Part shown: positions 18,975 to 26,467 of the stretch, piece by piece | How the letters are laid out: every line of letters begins with the position of its first letter | Numbering within the stretch: position 1 is the stretch's first letter | Assembly (NCBI RefSeq): GCF_001882345.1 | Contig: NZ_MINL01000001.1 | Coordinates: 2,565,705 to 2,629,704, forward strand | DNA length: 64,000 nucleotides | Direction: 5' to 3' | Source: Halomonas sp. QHL1 | GTDB lineage: Bacteria; Pseudomonadota; Gammaproteobacteria; Pseudomonadales; Halomonadaceae | The notes under the pieces: model-generated | What the model was told of the DNA's origin: nothing | Database searches by the model: none | What the model saw: the letters and a program-made list of their open reading frames with translations, nothing else | Made by a program: the position numbers and the translations under genes

Positions 18975-19334
18975 ATGAAGTCAGCAAAAAGAACAAAAAT
19001 CGTAAAATCTCGTTTCAACGAAACTGAAATCGAGTTATTGAGAGCTAATGCAAACGGCGAACCGTTAGGTGCATTTTTGAGAAATGTTGGACTCGGCAAC
19101 ACCATCAAAGAAGTTTACAAAATAAAAAAAATGTATATGCCGGTAGACCCAGGTTTAATTTATGAGCTTCACAAATTGGGGCAAAACTTAAATCAGGTTG
19201 CACGAAAAATAAACCAAGATTCAAAATCGGGAAAGTCGCCTGAACTATTCCAGATTTTATCAGGAATATCAAGAATAGAAAAAACACTAAACGAGATTAA
19301 GGAGGCTCACACTTATGATCGTAAAGTTTTTTAA
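18975..19334 (+). CDS. mobC: MobC-family relaxosome accessory protein
   Basis: This 119-residue DNA-binding protein helps the relaxase open oriT. The N terminus is basic with a ribbon-helix-helix-like start (KSRFNETEIELLRANANGEPLGAFLRNVGL), and the C-terminal half has the MobC signature LHKLGQNLNQVARKIN (about residues 66-82). The start has a strong AGGAGG site. The 3' end overlaps the relaxase start by 20 bases in another frame, so the two are translationally coupled. Family placement is confident; partner oriT is inferred from position. Confidence 0.9.
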   Translation: MKSAKRTKIVKSRFNETEIELLRANANGEPLGAFLRNVGLGNTIKEVYKIKKMYMPVDPGLIYELHKLGQNLNQVARKINQDSKSGKSPELFQILSGISRIEKTLNEIKEAHTYDRKVF

Positions 19335-20724
19335 ATACGGAAAAAATACAAACAATCCAGTAAAAGCCACAAAGCAAGCGGTTGGGTATCTTTTCAGCGA
19401 GATGGACGCAAGCAAAACTCCGCGTTCTGTGAAGCCTGTAACCGTCAGAGGAAATCCAGAGAGCTTTTCCGATGTTGTAGCCTATGGAAACCATGCAGGG
19501 CGCTACACAAGCGGAGTATTGAGTTTTGCAGAAAGCGACCTTGATGCAGAAGCACAGGAGAAAATAATTGATGACTTTGAAAAGACATTATTACCTGGGC
19601 TTGAACCAGACCAGTATTCCAGCTTATGGGTAAGGCACAGAGACAAAGAAAGGCTAGAACTTCACTTTATGTTTTCAGGGGAAGAACTGCATACAAACAA
19701 GCGTTTAAATGCTTACTATCACAGAGCAGACATTACCAGAATTGATGCTTGGAAAGATGCTATCAATGTCGAATACGGTTTACATGACCCAAATTCTCCA
19801 AACAATAGAAACCCCGTCATATACCCCGGCAACCTACCTAAAAGCCGTAAAGAGCTTGTAGAAAAATTAACCGAGCATATGACCCATGTTATGGGGCAAG
19901 GCCACATAGAACCCACTAGAGAAGGCATTTTACACGAATTAAAATCATTAAACCTGGAGGTATCTCGTGAAACAAACAAATCAATCTCAATCAAAGACCC
20001 AGACGGAGGCCAAAACATCAGACTCAAAGGCTCACTTTGGGAGCGAGATTTCGAGGCAGTTAGACATACGAGAGAAGCTGTTGAAGGAAGAAACAAGGAA
20101 TATGATGAACAGGCTCAGGAAAGAGCTAGAATCGCTAGAAACCGAGTTAACGAACTATGTGAAAGGCGTGAAAGGCTTAACAGGAAGAAATATGCGAAGC
20201 CTGAACCTGTGGCGCGTATACGCCCCGATAACAGCCCTGCTAGTCGTATTGACGTTAGGAATAGTCTTGGGCGCCGGGGCGATGCACTATCTCGGAAACA
20301 AAGCAATCGTAACGACACACCCCGACTACCGGAACCTAGTCCAGTGCCAGCAGTTTCACGAAATAAAAAACCAAAAGTTTTGCCAACTATAAAAAAGGAG
20401 AAAGAAAGCGATGCAGACACAAATAGAGAAAGAAATAATGAGATTTATGGAGAGTTTCTCGAAAGAATACGAAGAAAAAGAAGAAGCCTTAAACGTATCC
20501 TTGGAGGAATTTTTCGAACTGCTAGATCGAGTATTAGAAAATCAAAAGAATATGGAGAAAAACTACAGCACGATAACCGAGTCTTACGAGATAATCTTGA
20601 AAAACTTCGAGAGTTTGGACGAGAGAGTGAAAATCATCGAACAGACTCACAAAGAATTGCTAACAAGCTAAAACGCGCCAATTCAAAAGATTACCAAAGA
20701 ATGGATTATCCCCCGAAATGGTAG
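19315..20724 (+). CDS. mobA: MobA/MbeA-like relaxase (MOB-P, HEN-type variant)
   Basis: This 469-residue relaxase nicks oriT and leads the strand into a recipient through a helper's conjugation channel. The N-terminal domain has a likely catalytic tyrosine (Tyr25 in TKQAVGYLFSEM) and the motif HRDKERLELHF with His108, Glu115 and His117. This is the H-x6-E-x-N pattern of ColE1 MbeA-type relaxases, with the final Asn replaced by His. NKRLNAYYH follows. The C-terminal half (about 260-469) is basic and charge-rich; its composition is shaped by two genes read in another frame inside it. It is followed by an intrinsic terminator. Confidence 0.9.
   Translation: MIVKFFKYGKNTNNPVKATKQAVGYLFSEMDASKTPRSVKPVTVRGNPESFSDVVAYGNHAGRYTSGVLSFAESDLDAEAQEKIIDDFEKTLLPGLEPDQYSSLWVRHRDKERLELHFMFSGEELHTNKRLNAYYHRADITRIDAWKDAINVEYGLHDPNSPNNRNPVIYPGNLPKSRKELVEKLTEHMTHVMGQGHIEPTREGILHELKSLNLEVSRETNKSISIKDPDGGQNIRLKGSLWERDFEAVRHTREAVEGRNKEYDEQAQERARIARNRVNELCERRERLNRKKYAKPEPVARIRPDNSPASRIDVRNSLGRRGDALSRKQSNRNDTPRLPEPSPVPAVSRNKKPKVLPTIKKEKESDADTNRERNNEIYGEFLERIRRKRRSLKRILGGIFRTARSSIRKSKEYGEKLQHDNRVLRDNLEKLREFGRESENHRTDSQRIANKLKRANSKDYQRMDYPPKW
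19967..20392 (+). CDS. mobB: MbeB/MobB-like protein nested inside mobA
   Basis: This 141-residue reading frame lies entirely within mobA in another frame. Its own ribosome site (CTGGAGG, six bases before a GTG start) argues that it is translated. It has a polar N terminus, a helical Glu/Lys-rich segment (about 30-65) and one clear transmembrane helix (VYAPITALLVVLTLGIVLGAGAM, about 83-106). In ColE1, mbeB and mbeD are likewise contained in mbeA and are needed for efficient mobilization; MbeB-type proteins attach the relaxosome to the membrane. The overlap, order and transmembrane segment together support this call. Confidence 0.8.
   Translation: MKQTNQSQSKTQTEAKTSDSKAHFGSEISRQLDIREKLLKEETRNMMNRLRKELESLETELTNYVKGVKGLTGRNMRSLNLWRVYAPITALLVVLTLGIVLGAGAMHYLGNKAIVTTHPDYRNLVQCQQFHEIKNQKFCQL
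20411..20671 (+). CDS. mobD: MbeD/MobD-like small coiled-coil protein nested inside mobA
   Basis: This 86-residue acidic, almost wholly helical protein is encoded inside the 3' part of mobA in another frame, 18 bases after mobB. It has an AAGGAG site ten bases before its ATG. Heptad-like Leu/Ile spacing (FFELLDRVLENQ, ESYEIILKNFESLDERVKIIEQ) predicts a coiled coil. ColE1 MbeD has the same position and size class and is linked to entry exclusion/mobilization. Function here is by analogy. Confidence 0.75.
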   Translation: MQTQIEKEIMRFMESFSKEYEEKEEALNVSLEEFFELLDRVLENQKNMEKNYSTITESYEIILKNFESLDERVKIIEQTHKELLTS

Positions 20725-20730
20725 GTATAA

Positions 20731-20755
20731 CGCCAGCGATTAAGCTGGCTTTCTC
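20731..20755 (+). terminator. Terminator after the mob operon
   Basis: CCAGC-GATTAA-GCTGG followed by CTTTCT. Its 19-base core CGCCAGCGATTAAGCTGGC is the reverse complement of the terminator core at 17982-18000. Confidence 0.75.
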
Positions 20756-20789
20756 GTTTGTATTTCTTTGGGAAAATAAACAAAATCAC

Positions 20790-20819
20790 TTGACAAGCTT
20801 TTCTTAGTATATTTAGTAT
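20790..20819 (+). promoter_or_regulatory. Promoter of the lipoprotein gene
   Basis: TTGACA (20790-20795), an 18-base spacer and TAGTAT (20814-20819) form a good sigma-70 promoter, 30 bases before the lipoprotein ATG. Confidence 0.7.
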
Positions 20820-20848
20820 GTATCTCAAACACAAACAAGGGAATCACG

Positions 20849-21400
20849 ATGTCTTTAAAAAATCTTATCAAGGTATCGGCAAGTATTGCAATGCTATCAT
20901 TTCTTGCTGGTTGTGCAGTAACAGGAGAGCCAAGAGATGAAAATGTTGCATTCAACGATGATGGATATACTATTGCAAACGAACAGTTTAGAAATGCTAT
21001 AACTGTTGATGAAGTAACTAACTTCCCTGGAACAAGCAGTTTTTCTTTTAGTGGTCGAGTGGCTCCTAATTTTAGCGATGAGAGCTTCAAAGAAGTTTTG
21101 GAGTTAAGTCTTAAAAATGCAGATTTTTATGGCGAAGGATATCTATTAAACGCTAATTTAATAGATAGTGGAGACTGGTCTGACTGGGGTGTGTCTCTAG
21201 GAAACAAAAGTCGTCGCATAGAAATTGAATATACACTTACCCAAAATGGTGAAACTGTATTCAACGAAACTTTTGTTAGTGATATATCTCAAACTAACTA
21301 TAATCCACTAGCACCTTTCTATCTAACACAAAGAAAGACAGCAGAAATAAATTATGCTGAAAATATTAAAATGTTAATTGAAAAGCTTAATATGATGTAA
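20849..21400 (+). CDS. Element-borne lipoprotein of unknown function
   Basis: This 183-residue protein has a lipoprotein signal peptide with lipobox LAGC (cleavage before Cys22) and no Asp at +2 (CAVTG), suggesting outer-membrane sorting. The mature part is a mixed alpha/beta domain (SSFSFSGRVAPNFSDESFKEVLELSLKNA; RRIEIEYTLTQNGETVFNETFVSD) that I do not recognise as a named family. It is the only obvious cargo gene of the element, with its own promoter and terminator. Small plasmids of the ColE1 group carry lipoproteins for entry exclusion near the mob genes, so exclusion is one possibility, without direct sequence support. Confidence 0.75.
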   Translation: MSLKNLIKVSASIAMLSFLAGCAVTGEPRDENVAFNDDGYTIANEQFRNAITVDEVTNFPGTSSFSFSGRVAPNFSDESFKEVLELSLKNADFYGEGYLLNANLIDSGDWSDWGVSLGNKSRRIEIEYTLTQNGETVFNETFVSDISQTNYNPLAPFYLTQRKTAEINYAENIKMLIEKLNMM

Positions 21401-21414
21401 TTCATGTCATATAT

Positions 21415-21441
21415 AGGCCAGTTATTTGCTGGCCTCTTTTG
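21415..21441 (+). terminator. Terminator of the lipoprotein gene
   Basis: AGGCCAG (21415-21421) and CTGGCCT (21429-21435) with a 7-base loop, followed by CTTTT. Confidence 0.85.
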
Positions 21442-21468
21442 AAGCTATTAAAATCACATTTTTTCTAA

Positions 21469-22035
21469 TTATGCTGCTTTAAGCTTTACTTCAAATGGTT
21501 TTTTTGTAAACTCTGCTTTTAATTCTTGCATTAAATCATAATGATCTTGCGCTTTCCCTCTCCAAATTATAAATGGCGATACCAGCACTTTCTCTAATGC
21601 ATGACCCGATTTTGTGAAGCTTATTATATTAAGCTCTTTAAGTTTTTTAAAAGCTCTTGAAACTTCTGCATTATCTAAGCATAACTCGTTGGCTATAGCT
21701 GTTTGAGTTTTTCTAACTTTATCCATATCAACTTTGTTTTTGTAGTCAACATGTTCAATAAAGTAATATAAAACAGCATTATCAGTGTTATTTAATAGCT
21801 TGGCTTTTAGCTGTTTAATCTCTTGCTCCATTGCTTTCAATGTAGCTTCATTGGAAACAAGCTTTTTATCTTCTCTAAGCTGTTTAATTTTCCTTCTTAT
21901 GTTTGTTTCGTATTTTCTTAACCTCATGACATACCCCTCCTTATCGAAACTTAAAAATGCGAATTTATTAAATCCGGTTTTTGTTTTGAAATCTGCATTT
22001 TGATCTTTATTTGTTATTATGTTATTATTACCCAT
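21469..22035 (-). CDS. RepL-like winged-helix protein, probable replication initiator or regulator
   Basis: This 188-residue basic protein has an N-terminal helical stretch (residues 38-85, Lys-rich) and a winged helix-turn-helix (KTQTAIANELCLDNAEVSRAFKKLKELNIISFTKSGHAL, about 110-148), followed by VLVSPFIIWRGKAQDHYDLM. The order HTH then P-x-I-x-W-R-G-K resembles RepL-type plasmid replication proteins. The ATG at 22035 has GGGAG seven bases upstream. Repeats and a DnaA-box-like sequence lie 90-140 bases upstream of it. A plain transcriptional regulator is the alternative. Confidence 0.6.
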   Translation of the reverse strand: MGNNNIITNKDQNADFKTKTGFNKFAFLSFDKEGYVMRLRKYETNIRRKIKQLREDKKLVSNEATLKAMEQEIKQLKAKLLNNTDNAVLYYFIEHVDYKNKVDMDKVRKTQTAIANELCLDNAEVSRAFKKLKELNIISFTKSGHALEKVLVSPFIIWRGKAQDHYDLMQELKAEFTKKPFEVKLKAA

Positions 22036-22080
22036 GTCTTAGTCTCCCTGATTAAGAATAAATCTTATAATTATTATTTA

Positions 22081-22100
22081 AGGCACTTGCCCGAGTGCCT
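22081..22100 (-). promoter_or_regulatory. Hairpin in the leader of the RepL-like gene
   Basis: AGGCACT and AGTGCCT form a perfect 7-bp stem with a 6-base loop, between the repeats and the repL-like start. It could act as an attenuator or copy-control structure. Confidence 0.45.
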
Positions 22101-22123
22101 GTAAAGTTTCCTTAAATCTATCA

Positions 22124-22240
22124 TAGTTTGGATATTATCTCAAGTAGTTTGGATAATATCCAAACTCTATTTTCCACATTTCCAGCTCTTTTGCTTAATA
22201 AATAACTTTTATTTTTTTTTGCTTCTATATTATATGTTTA
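22124..22240. other. Candidate replication origin: iteron-like repeats, DnaA-like box, AT-rich tract
   Basis: TAGTTTGGATA occurs at 22124-22134 and 22145-22155, exactly 21 bases (two helical turns) apart. The second copy is the left half of a near-perfect palindrome AGTTTGGATA-A-TATCCAAACT (22146-22166). TTTTCCACA (22170-22178), one mismatch from the DnaA box TTATCCACA, follows at once, and then an AT-rich tract to about 22240. This is the arrangement of an iteron origin; it could also be only an operator for the RepL-like gene. Confidence 0.5.
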
Positions 22241-22766
22241 GTGGGAGTTGATGTTTTGTCAAAATGTCAGTTTTTTTGTATTGAAAACAACCCTTAAAGC
22301 TCGCTTCGCTCCCTTGTTTTATTGTTTTTAATTACTCCCGCCCTTCGGTTGGGGCTATTGAGAAAGGAGGTATTAGTTTCTTTTGCGTAAGCCTTCTGGC
22401 TTTTACGAATTAAAACGGGTGCGCATATTTTTAAAGAACGATTCTCATTTCCTTTACCTGCATCAGTGGTTTCATAAGTCCGCCAATATGAGAAATTGCT
22501 AAATCTGAGCAAAACGGCGACAAAAACCATTCTATATAGTTCTTGTCAAGCATTTATTTCAAAAATATCAGTTTACTTTCAGTAAGCCTTTCTAAGGCTT
22601 TTTGAATGCCTATGGCTACGTTGGCCTAGGGTACTGGGGGTAAACGTCCAGAAATGCGGTTTTTTTAGCTTCTAGCTGGTATGTCGTAGGTACTCATACA
22701 CCTTGTCATAGTGTATTGTCGCTTTTCTTATTTTGTTTGGTAAACAGACCATCCCTTCGAAACTGG
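22241..22766. other. Right end of the element, no protein gene seen
   Basis: This AT-rich 526-base stretch up to the right junction shows several small hairpins (for example around 22386-22408) and one intrinsic terminator at 22584-22603. No open frame has coding character: a 78-codon minus-strand frame (22294-22530) lacks a ribosome site. The structured, terminator-ended stretch could encode a small RNA, without direct proof. Confidence 0.4.
22584..22603 (+). terminator. Intrinsic terminator near the right end of the element
   Basis: AAGCCTT (22584-22590), loop TCT, AAGGCTT (22594-22600) and following TTT. There is no annotated plus-strand protein gene before it inside the element, so it either ends a small RNA or insulates comM. 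Confidence 0.65.
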
Positions 22767-22775
22767 AGAAATTCA
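22755..22775. other. attR: right junction of the integrated element in comM
   Basis: Element sequence CTTCGAAACTGG meets comM sequence AGAAATTC. TGG at 22764-22766 repeats the left junction. Circularisation would give an attP of the form CGAAACTGG-GTGATATG. Confidence 0.8.
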
Positions 22776-23310
22776 TTTAGCTCGCGCTAGCCATGAACGC
22801 CGATACCCAGCTCAGTTTCAATTGGTAGCCGCTATGAACCCATGCCCCTGTGGCCACTTGGGCGATCCGCGCCAACGCTGCCAGTGTACCGCCAGCCAAA
22901 TCCAGCGTTATCAAGCGCGGCTTTCCGGGCCGCTGCTAGACCGCATTGATCTGCAAGTGGAAGTGCCTGCGCTACCCCCAGAACAGCTTACCGCACAAAC
23001 CCAAGGCGAATCGTCAGAAGCCGTACGTGAGCGGGTTATGGCCGCCCGAGAACGCCAAATGGCCCGCGGCGCGCTGAACAGCCAGTTAAGCGGCAAAGCC
23101 TTGGAAGCCGCCTGCGCACTTAACGATGAAGAGCGCGCCTGGCTGGCGGGCGTACTTGAAAAGCTCAAGCTCTCTGCCCGCGCCTACCACCGCGTACTGC
23201 GTGTGGCGTTAACGCTTGCCGATTTACAGGGAGCGCCCAAGCCCACCCAGCCGCACCTTATTGAAGCGATTGGCTACCGACAGTTGGATCGGATGTTGAG
23301 AGGGGCTTAG
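22767..23310 (+). pseudogene. comM: comM, 3' part (interrupted by the integrated element)
   Basis: This stretch encodes the C-terminal third of ComM: GEIHLARAS, the MNPCPCG zinc-binding-like loop with a second Cys pair (RQRCQC), the sensor/arginine-finger region SGPLLDRIDLQVEVP, and the lid helices LSARAYHRVLRVALTLADLQ...YRQLDR. An in-frame ATG exists at 22822, but it would make a fragment without the ATPase P-loop. It is continuous in frame with the 5' part once the element is removed. Natural transformation is expected to be reduced while the element is inserted. Confidence 0.93.
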
Positions 23311-23314
23311 CGAT

Positions 23315-24628
23315 TCATATTGGCTGGGATGATGGTTGTGCTTGAGCCTTATGACCCAAACAGCCCCATATCGCAATGCTGAATCCTAAGAAGCCACTAA
23401 AAGCTCTCAGGTCTCTGAACATTGCCTGCGAGAGACCAAAATTGAAAAAAGCAATGATGACCATCATGCCACTAATCGCTAAAAGGCGAATGCGTATATT
23501 ATCGCTCGCCTGTAATCCTTTTTTGGCAAACACCGAGGCAAATACCCCATACAATAACAATAGGCTTATAACGCCTAACAATCCACGGCGGGCGAGCGTA
23601 TCGATAATATCGCTATGTAATTGTGGAAAAACATCTTTGCCCTCATACGCTATCTCTCTTGCGACTAAAGATGGCAACCTCTCCTGCACCGCACCCTCAC
23701 CGATACCCATAATAGGGTTTTCAATAAACATGATCCATCCAGCACGCCAAAGCTCAAAGCGTGTGCCCAATGAGGTATTGGGTTCATCATTTACAAAGTA
23801 AAGATAAATATCATCAAATATAGCCACTAAACGTACCCATACTCCCGAAGGGGGGTATACGATGAGGGCTATAACGAATAAAGTTAAAATGAATATAATT
23901 ATATTACGCGCTTTAGGTGTTATTAAATTTTTTGTTGCTAGCAGCAGTAATGCGGCTAAAAAAGGAATAGCCACCCAGCCACCACGTGTGCCGGAAAACA
24001 AAGATGCTAAAAACCCTATAAGGGCAGCGCTAAAAGCTAAAAGCGCCAGACAATAATACGTTGGGCGACGCTGCTGAATATAATAAATGCCTGCAACTAG
24101 AGAAATAACGCCCATAAGAAGCGACAAGTTGCCAAAGGGAATAGCATTAATACCATTATCAGCCCTAGCTGCCCCGATAATGACTTTTTCATATATAGCA
24201 ATTAGGCCTGCTCCTAGCGCTCCACAGCAAACGCCTAGCCAGATCCAATTTGGCGAGGGTGTAAAAATACGTAGCACGAGTAAAAATAGCGCCGCTATAA
24301 AAGGCCAAAGATAGAGGTGCCTGAACCCGGCTGCTGATATTAGAGGCACCCTACCGTCGACGAATACACTCCAACTCCATACGCCCCCAAAAAGCACAAG
24401 AACACCCGCAAGCTTGAAGTCATCCCTAGTTAATTCCAGCGGATTTTTTCTATAAGCAAGAACAACACTACTCGCTAAAAATGAAGCAATAAGCGCGGCT
24501 ACCCCAAACCACCAATGTGCCTGAGGGATTAAAACAAGCGTTGTAGCAAAGCCAAAGATAATAAGCCCATTAAGTGTTGAAATGGCTTTACCCGCTCTGA
24601 CTTCCTGTATGGATGGCATATTTTTCAT
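23315..24628 (-). CDS. O-antigen ligase/polymerase-like membrane protein
   Basis: This 437-residue inner-membrane protein has about 12 hydrophobic segments and a large periplasmic loop. The Wzy_C signature region (GTRFELWRAGWIMFIENPIMGIGEG and ...FPQLHSDIIDTLARRGLLG, with conserved Arg/Glu/His) is that of O-antigen ligases (WaaL) and polymerases (Wzy). Its ATG follows the stop of the upstream ABC transporter gene with no gap, so the two are co-translated. It would fit the nearby polysaccharide locus, but it is separated from that locus by the whole lasso cluster and is transcribed with the lasso exporter and a nucleotidyltransferase. The acceptor is unknown. Confidence 0.82.
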   Translation of the reverse strand: MKNMPSIQEVRAGKAISTLNGLIIFGFATTLVLIPQAHWWFGVAALIASFLASSVVLAYRKNPLELTRDDFKLAGVLVLFGGVWSWSVFVDGRVPLISAAGFRHLYLWPFIAALFLLVLRIFTPSPNWIWLGVCCGALGAGLIAIYEKVIIGAARADNGINAIPFGNLSLLMGVISLVAGIYYIQQRRPTYYCLALLAFSAALIGFLASLFSGTRGGWVAIPFLAALLLLATKNLITPKARNIIIFILTLFVIALIVYPPSGVWVRLVAIFDDIYLYFVNDEPNTSLGTRFELWRAGWIMFIENPIMGIGEGAVQERLPSLVAREIAYEGKDVFPQLHSDIIDTLARRGLLGVISLLLLYGVFASVFAKKGLQASDNIRIRLLAISGMMVIIAFFNFGLSQAMFRDLRAFSGFLGFSIAIWGCLGHKAQAQPSSQPI

Positions 24629-26449
24629 TTAAGCAAGATCATGTTGATAGTATTTAGCTTGACGACTAAATAAGTCGTGATAGATACCCTCATGTTCAAA
24701 TAAGGATTCATGTGTACCCGACTCTTTAATTTCACCATTATCCATTACATAGATGTAGTCAGCTAAACGAATAGTGGAAAGGCGATGGCTAATAACTAAT
24801 GCAGAGCGGTGATTAATACGTTCGCGAAAATTTTCAAATAACTCAGATTCCGCTACAGGGTCCATAGCGCTGGTGGGCTCATCTAAAATAACGATGTTCG
24901 ACTTCAACATAAAAGCACGAGCAAGTGCAATTTTTTGCCACTGTCCTACACTGAGCTCTTTACCATTATCGAAAAGACGTGTTAACAAGGTATCGTATTT
25001 ATCATCCAACTCTTCAATAAACGCGGCAGCGCCTGCGTTTTCAGCAGCGCGCGGCACTGTATGTACCGCATCTTTACCGTTTATATGGCCAAAGCGAATA
25101 TTTTCGTGCACAGATTCCGCATAATGCGAGTAGTCTTGAAATATTACACTGAAAAGCTGACGATACTCGTCAACGTCACAGTCCTTGGCATCAATACCAT
25201 TAATCTGAACACTTCCTTCAGTGGGGTCATAAAGTCGAGTCATTAATTTTATAAGCGATGTTTTACCTGAACCATTAGCACCAACTAACGCAACAATCTG
25301 CCCAGGCTTAATCTCCATATTAACGTTTTTAATCACATTCTTATGAGTACCAGGGTAGGCAAAACTAACATTTTCAAGCTTTAAATCAGTCTGTTCGGAC
25401 TGTAAGATTTTTACTGGCTCAGACGACCGCGGAACGGTATACCGCATATCCATAAATTCAAACAGCATACCCATGTACAAATGGTCTTCATAAAGCTTGG
25501 AAAGCTGCTGAACAAGCTCTTGCCCCATTGTCTGAGCACGTTGGAAAATAAGCAGGAATAGCACTAAATCGCCTACGCTATTTTCACCCTGCGCGGTGTT
25601 CCATGCCAAGTAGCCCAGAGATGTAAAAAATATTGCAGAGGCTACCACTGCCACTATCGATTCTACTGTTGTACGCTTGCGGCTTATAGCGAGTTTTTCG
25701 CCCCGAATATCGTCGCGAATATTTTTATATTTATGTCTTAAATATTTTCCCAATTGATTTAAACGCAGCTCTTTTGCATGAATATCTGACGTCATTAGCC
25801 AGTCTAAATAACCTGCTCGACGCTCCATCTGGGTCCGCCTACGCTGCCATTCATAGAGAATACGTGTGAAGTAAATCCTAGCGATGAGTGCTGGCACAAT
25901 AGCAAATAAAATAATAGGTAATAAAAACCAATTAATAGTGGCTATTAGTACCACTATCGCCGCCAGCATTAAGGCATTCTTGCTCAATAACATCAAATTG
26001 CTTGCAACTTGAGCAGGTCGCTGGCTACCCGACTGGCGAGCGCGCTCCAGGGTATCGTAATAAAGCGGGCTTTCATAAAAAGCGAGATCAACACTGATCG
26101 CTGTTTCTTGTACAAGATTGTCTACGTAGTCTGCGACCATCATTCCCTGTGTTTCACGGGAAAAGCCGGCGAGTGCTCTTGAAACCACATAGACCAAAGT
26201 TGCTAAGCCCGTCAACACCACATAGTATAAAACCGAGTCTACATTTTCTGCTGCCTCAGGTTCCGCTAACACAATAGTTACCACATCTACCATTTTCTTT
26301 AGAAGATAAAGCACACCTAGCCCAGAGATAATTTCAAGGGCTATAAAAAAGGTACTTAAAAGTGTCCACTTGTGGCTACTTTTCCAAGAAATTGAGAGAA
26401 TACGCATCAATGAGGCAAAGGACATAACAAACTTATTGACAATAGCCAT
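24629..26449 (-). CDS. ABC exporter (fused membrane and ATPase domains), probable lasso-peptide transporter
   Basis: This 606-residue half-transporter has about six transmembrane segments in the first 330 residues and a C-terminal ATPase with Walker A GANGSGKT (390-397), an unusual signature LSVGQWQKIALARAF instead of LSGGQ, and Walker B NIVILDEPTSAMDP. Lasso clusters encode such exporters (McjD type), which also give immunity by pumping out the peptide. It sits between the nucleotidyltransferase gene (18 bases upstream) and the ligase-like gene (no gap). Role as lasso exporter is inferred from context; no peptidase domain is fused. Confidence 0.82.
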   Translation of the reverse strand: MAIVNKFVMSFASLMRILSISWKSSHKWTLLSTFFIALEIISGLGVLYLLKKMVDVVTIVLAEPEAAENVDSVLYYVVLTGLATLVYVVSRALAGFSRETQGMMVADYVDNLVQETAISVDLAFYESPLYYDTLERARQSGSQRPAQVASNLMLLSKNALMLAAIVVLIATINWFLLPIILFAIVPALIARIYFTRILYEWQRRRTQMERRAGYLDWLMTSDIHAKELRLNQLGKYLRHKYKNIRDDIRGEKLAISRKRTTVESIVAVVASAIFFTSLGYLAWNTAQGENSVGDLVLFLLIFQRAQTMGQELVQQLSKLYEDHLYMGMLFEFMDMRYTVPRSSEPVKILQSEQTDLKLENVSFAYPGTHKNVIKNVNMEIKPGQIVALVGANGSGKTSLIKLMTRLYDPTEGSVQINGIDAKDCDVDEYRQLFSVIFQDYSHYAESVHENIRFGHINGKDAVHTVPRAAENAGAAAFIEELDDKYDTLLTRLFDNGKELSVGQWQKIALARAFMLKSNIVILDEPTSAMDPVAESELFENFRERINHRSALVISHRLSTIRLADYIYVMDNGEIKESGTHESLFEHEGIYHDLFSRQAKYYQHDLA

Positions 26450-26467
26450 ATGACCTTACCCCTTTAA

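Larger units (their letters stand above)
16220..22766. mobile_element. 6.5-kb integrative mobilizable element in comM
   Basis: A 6,547-bp AT-rich insertion divides comM and is bounded by TGG repeats. It carries a serine recombinase at its left end, a KfrA-like DNA-binding protein, a candidate oriT, mobC-mobA with nested mobB and mobD, a lipoprotein gene and a RepL-like gene with iteron-like repeats, but no recognisable resistance or restriction genes. It therefore combines integration, mobilization and possibly replication functions and resembles a small mobilizable plasmid that has integrated. It has no conjugation channel genes and would need a helper. Confidence 0.88.

Noticed and set aside
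22124..22166. Short repeats as a CRISPR array
   Set aside because: Only two direct copies and one inverted copy with no spacer-sized units; no cas gene in the window.
22294..22530. 78-codon minus-strand open frame at the right end of the mobile element
   Set aside because: No ribosome site, no recognisable domain, and it overlaps hairpins of the non-coding end.
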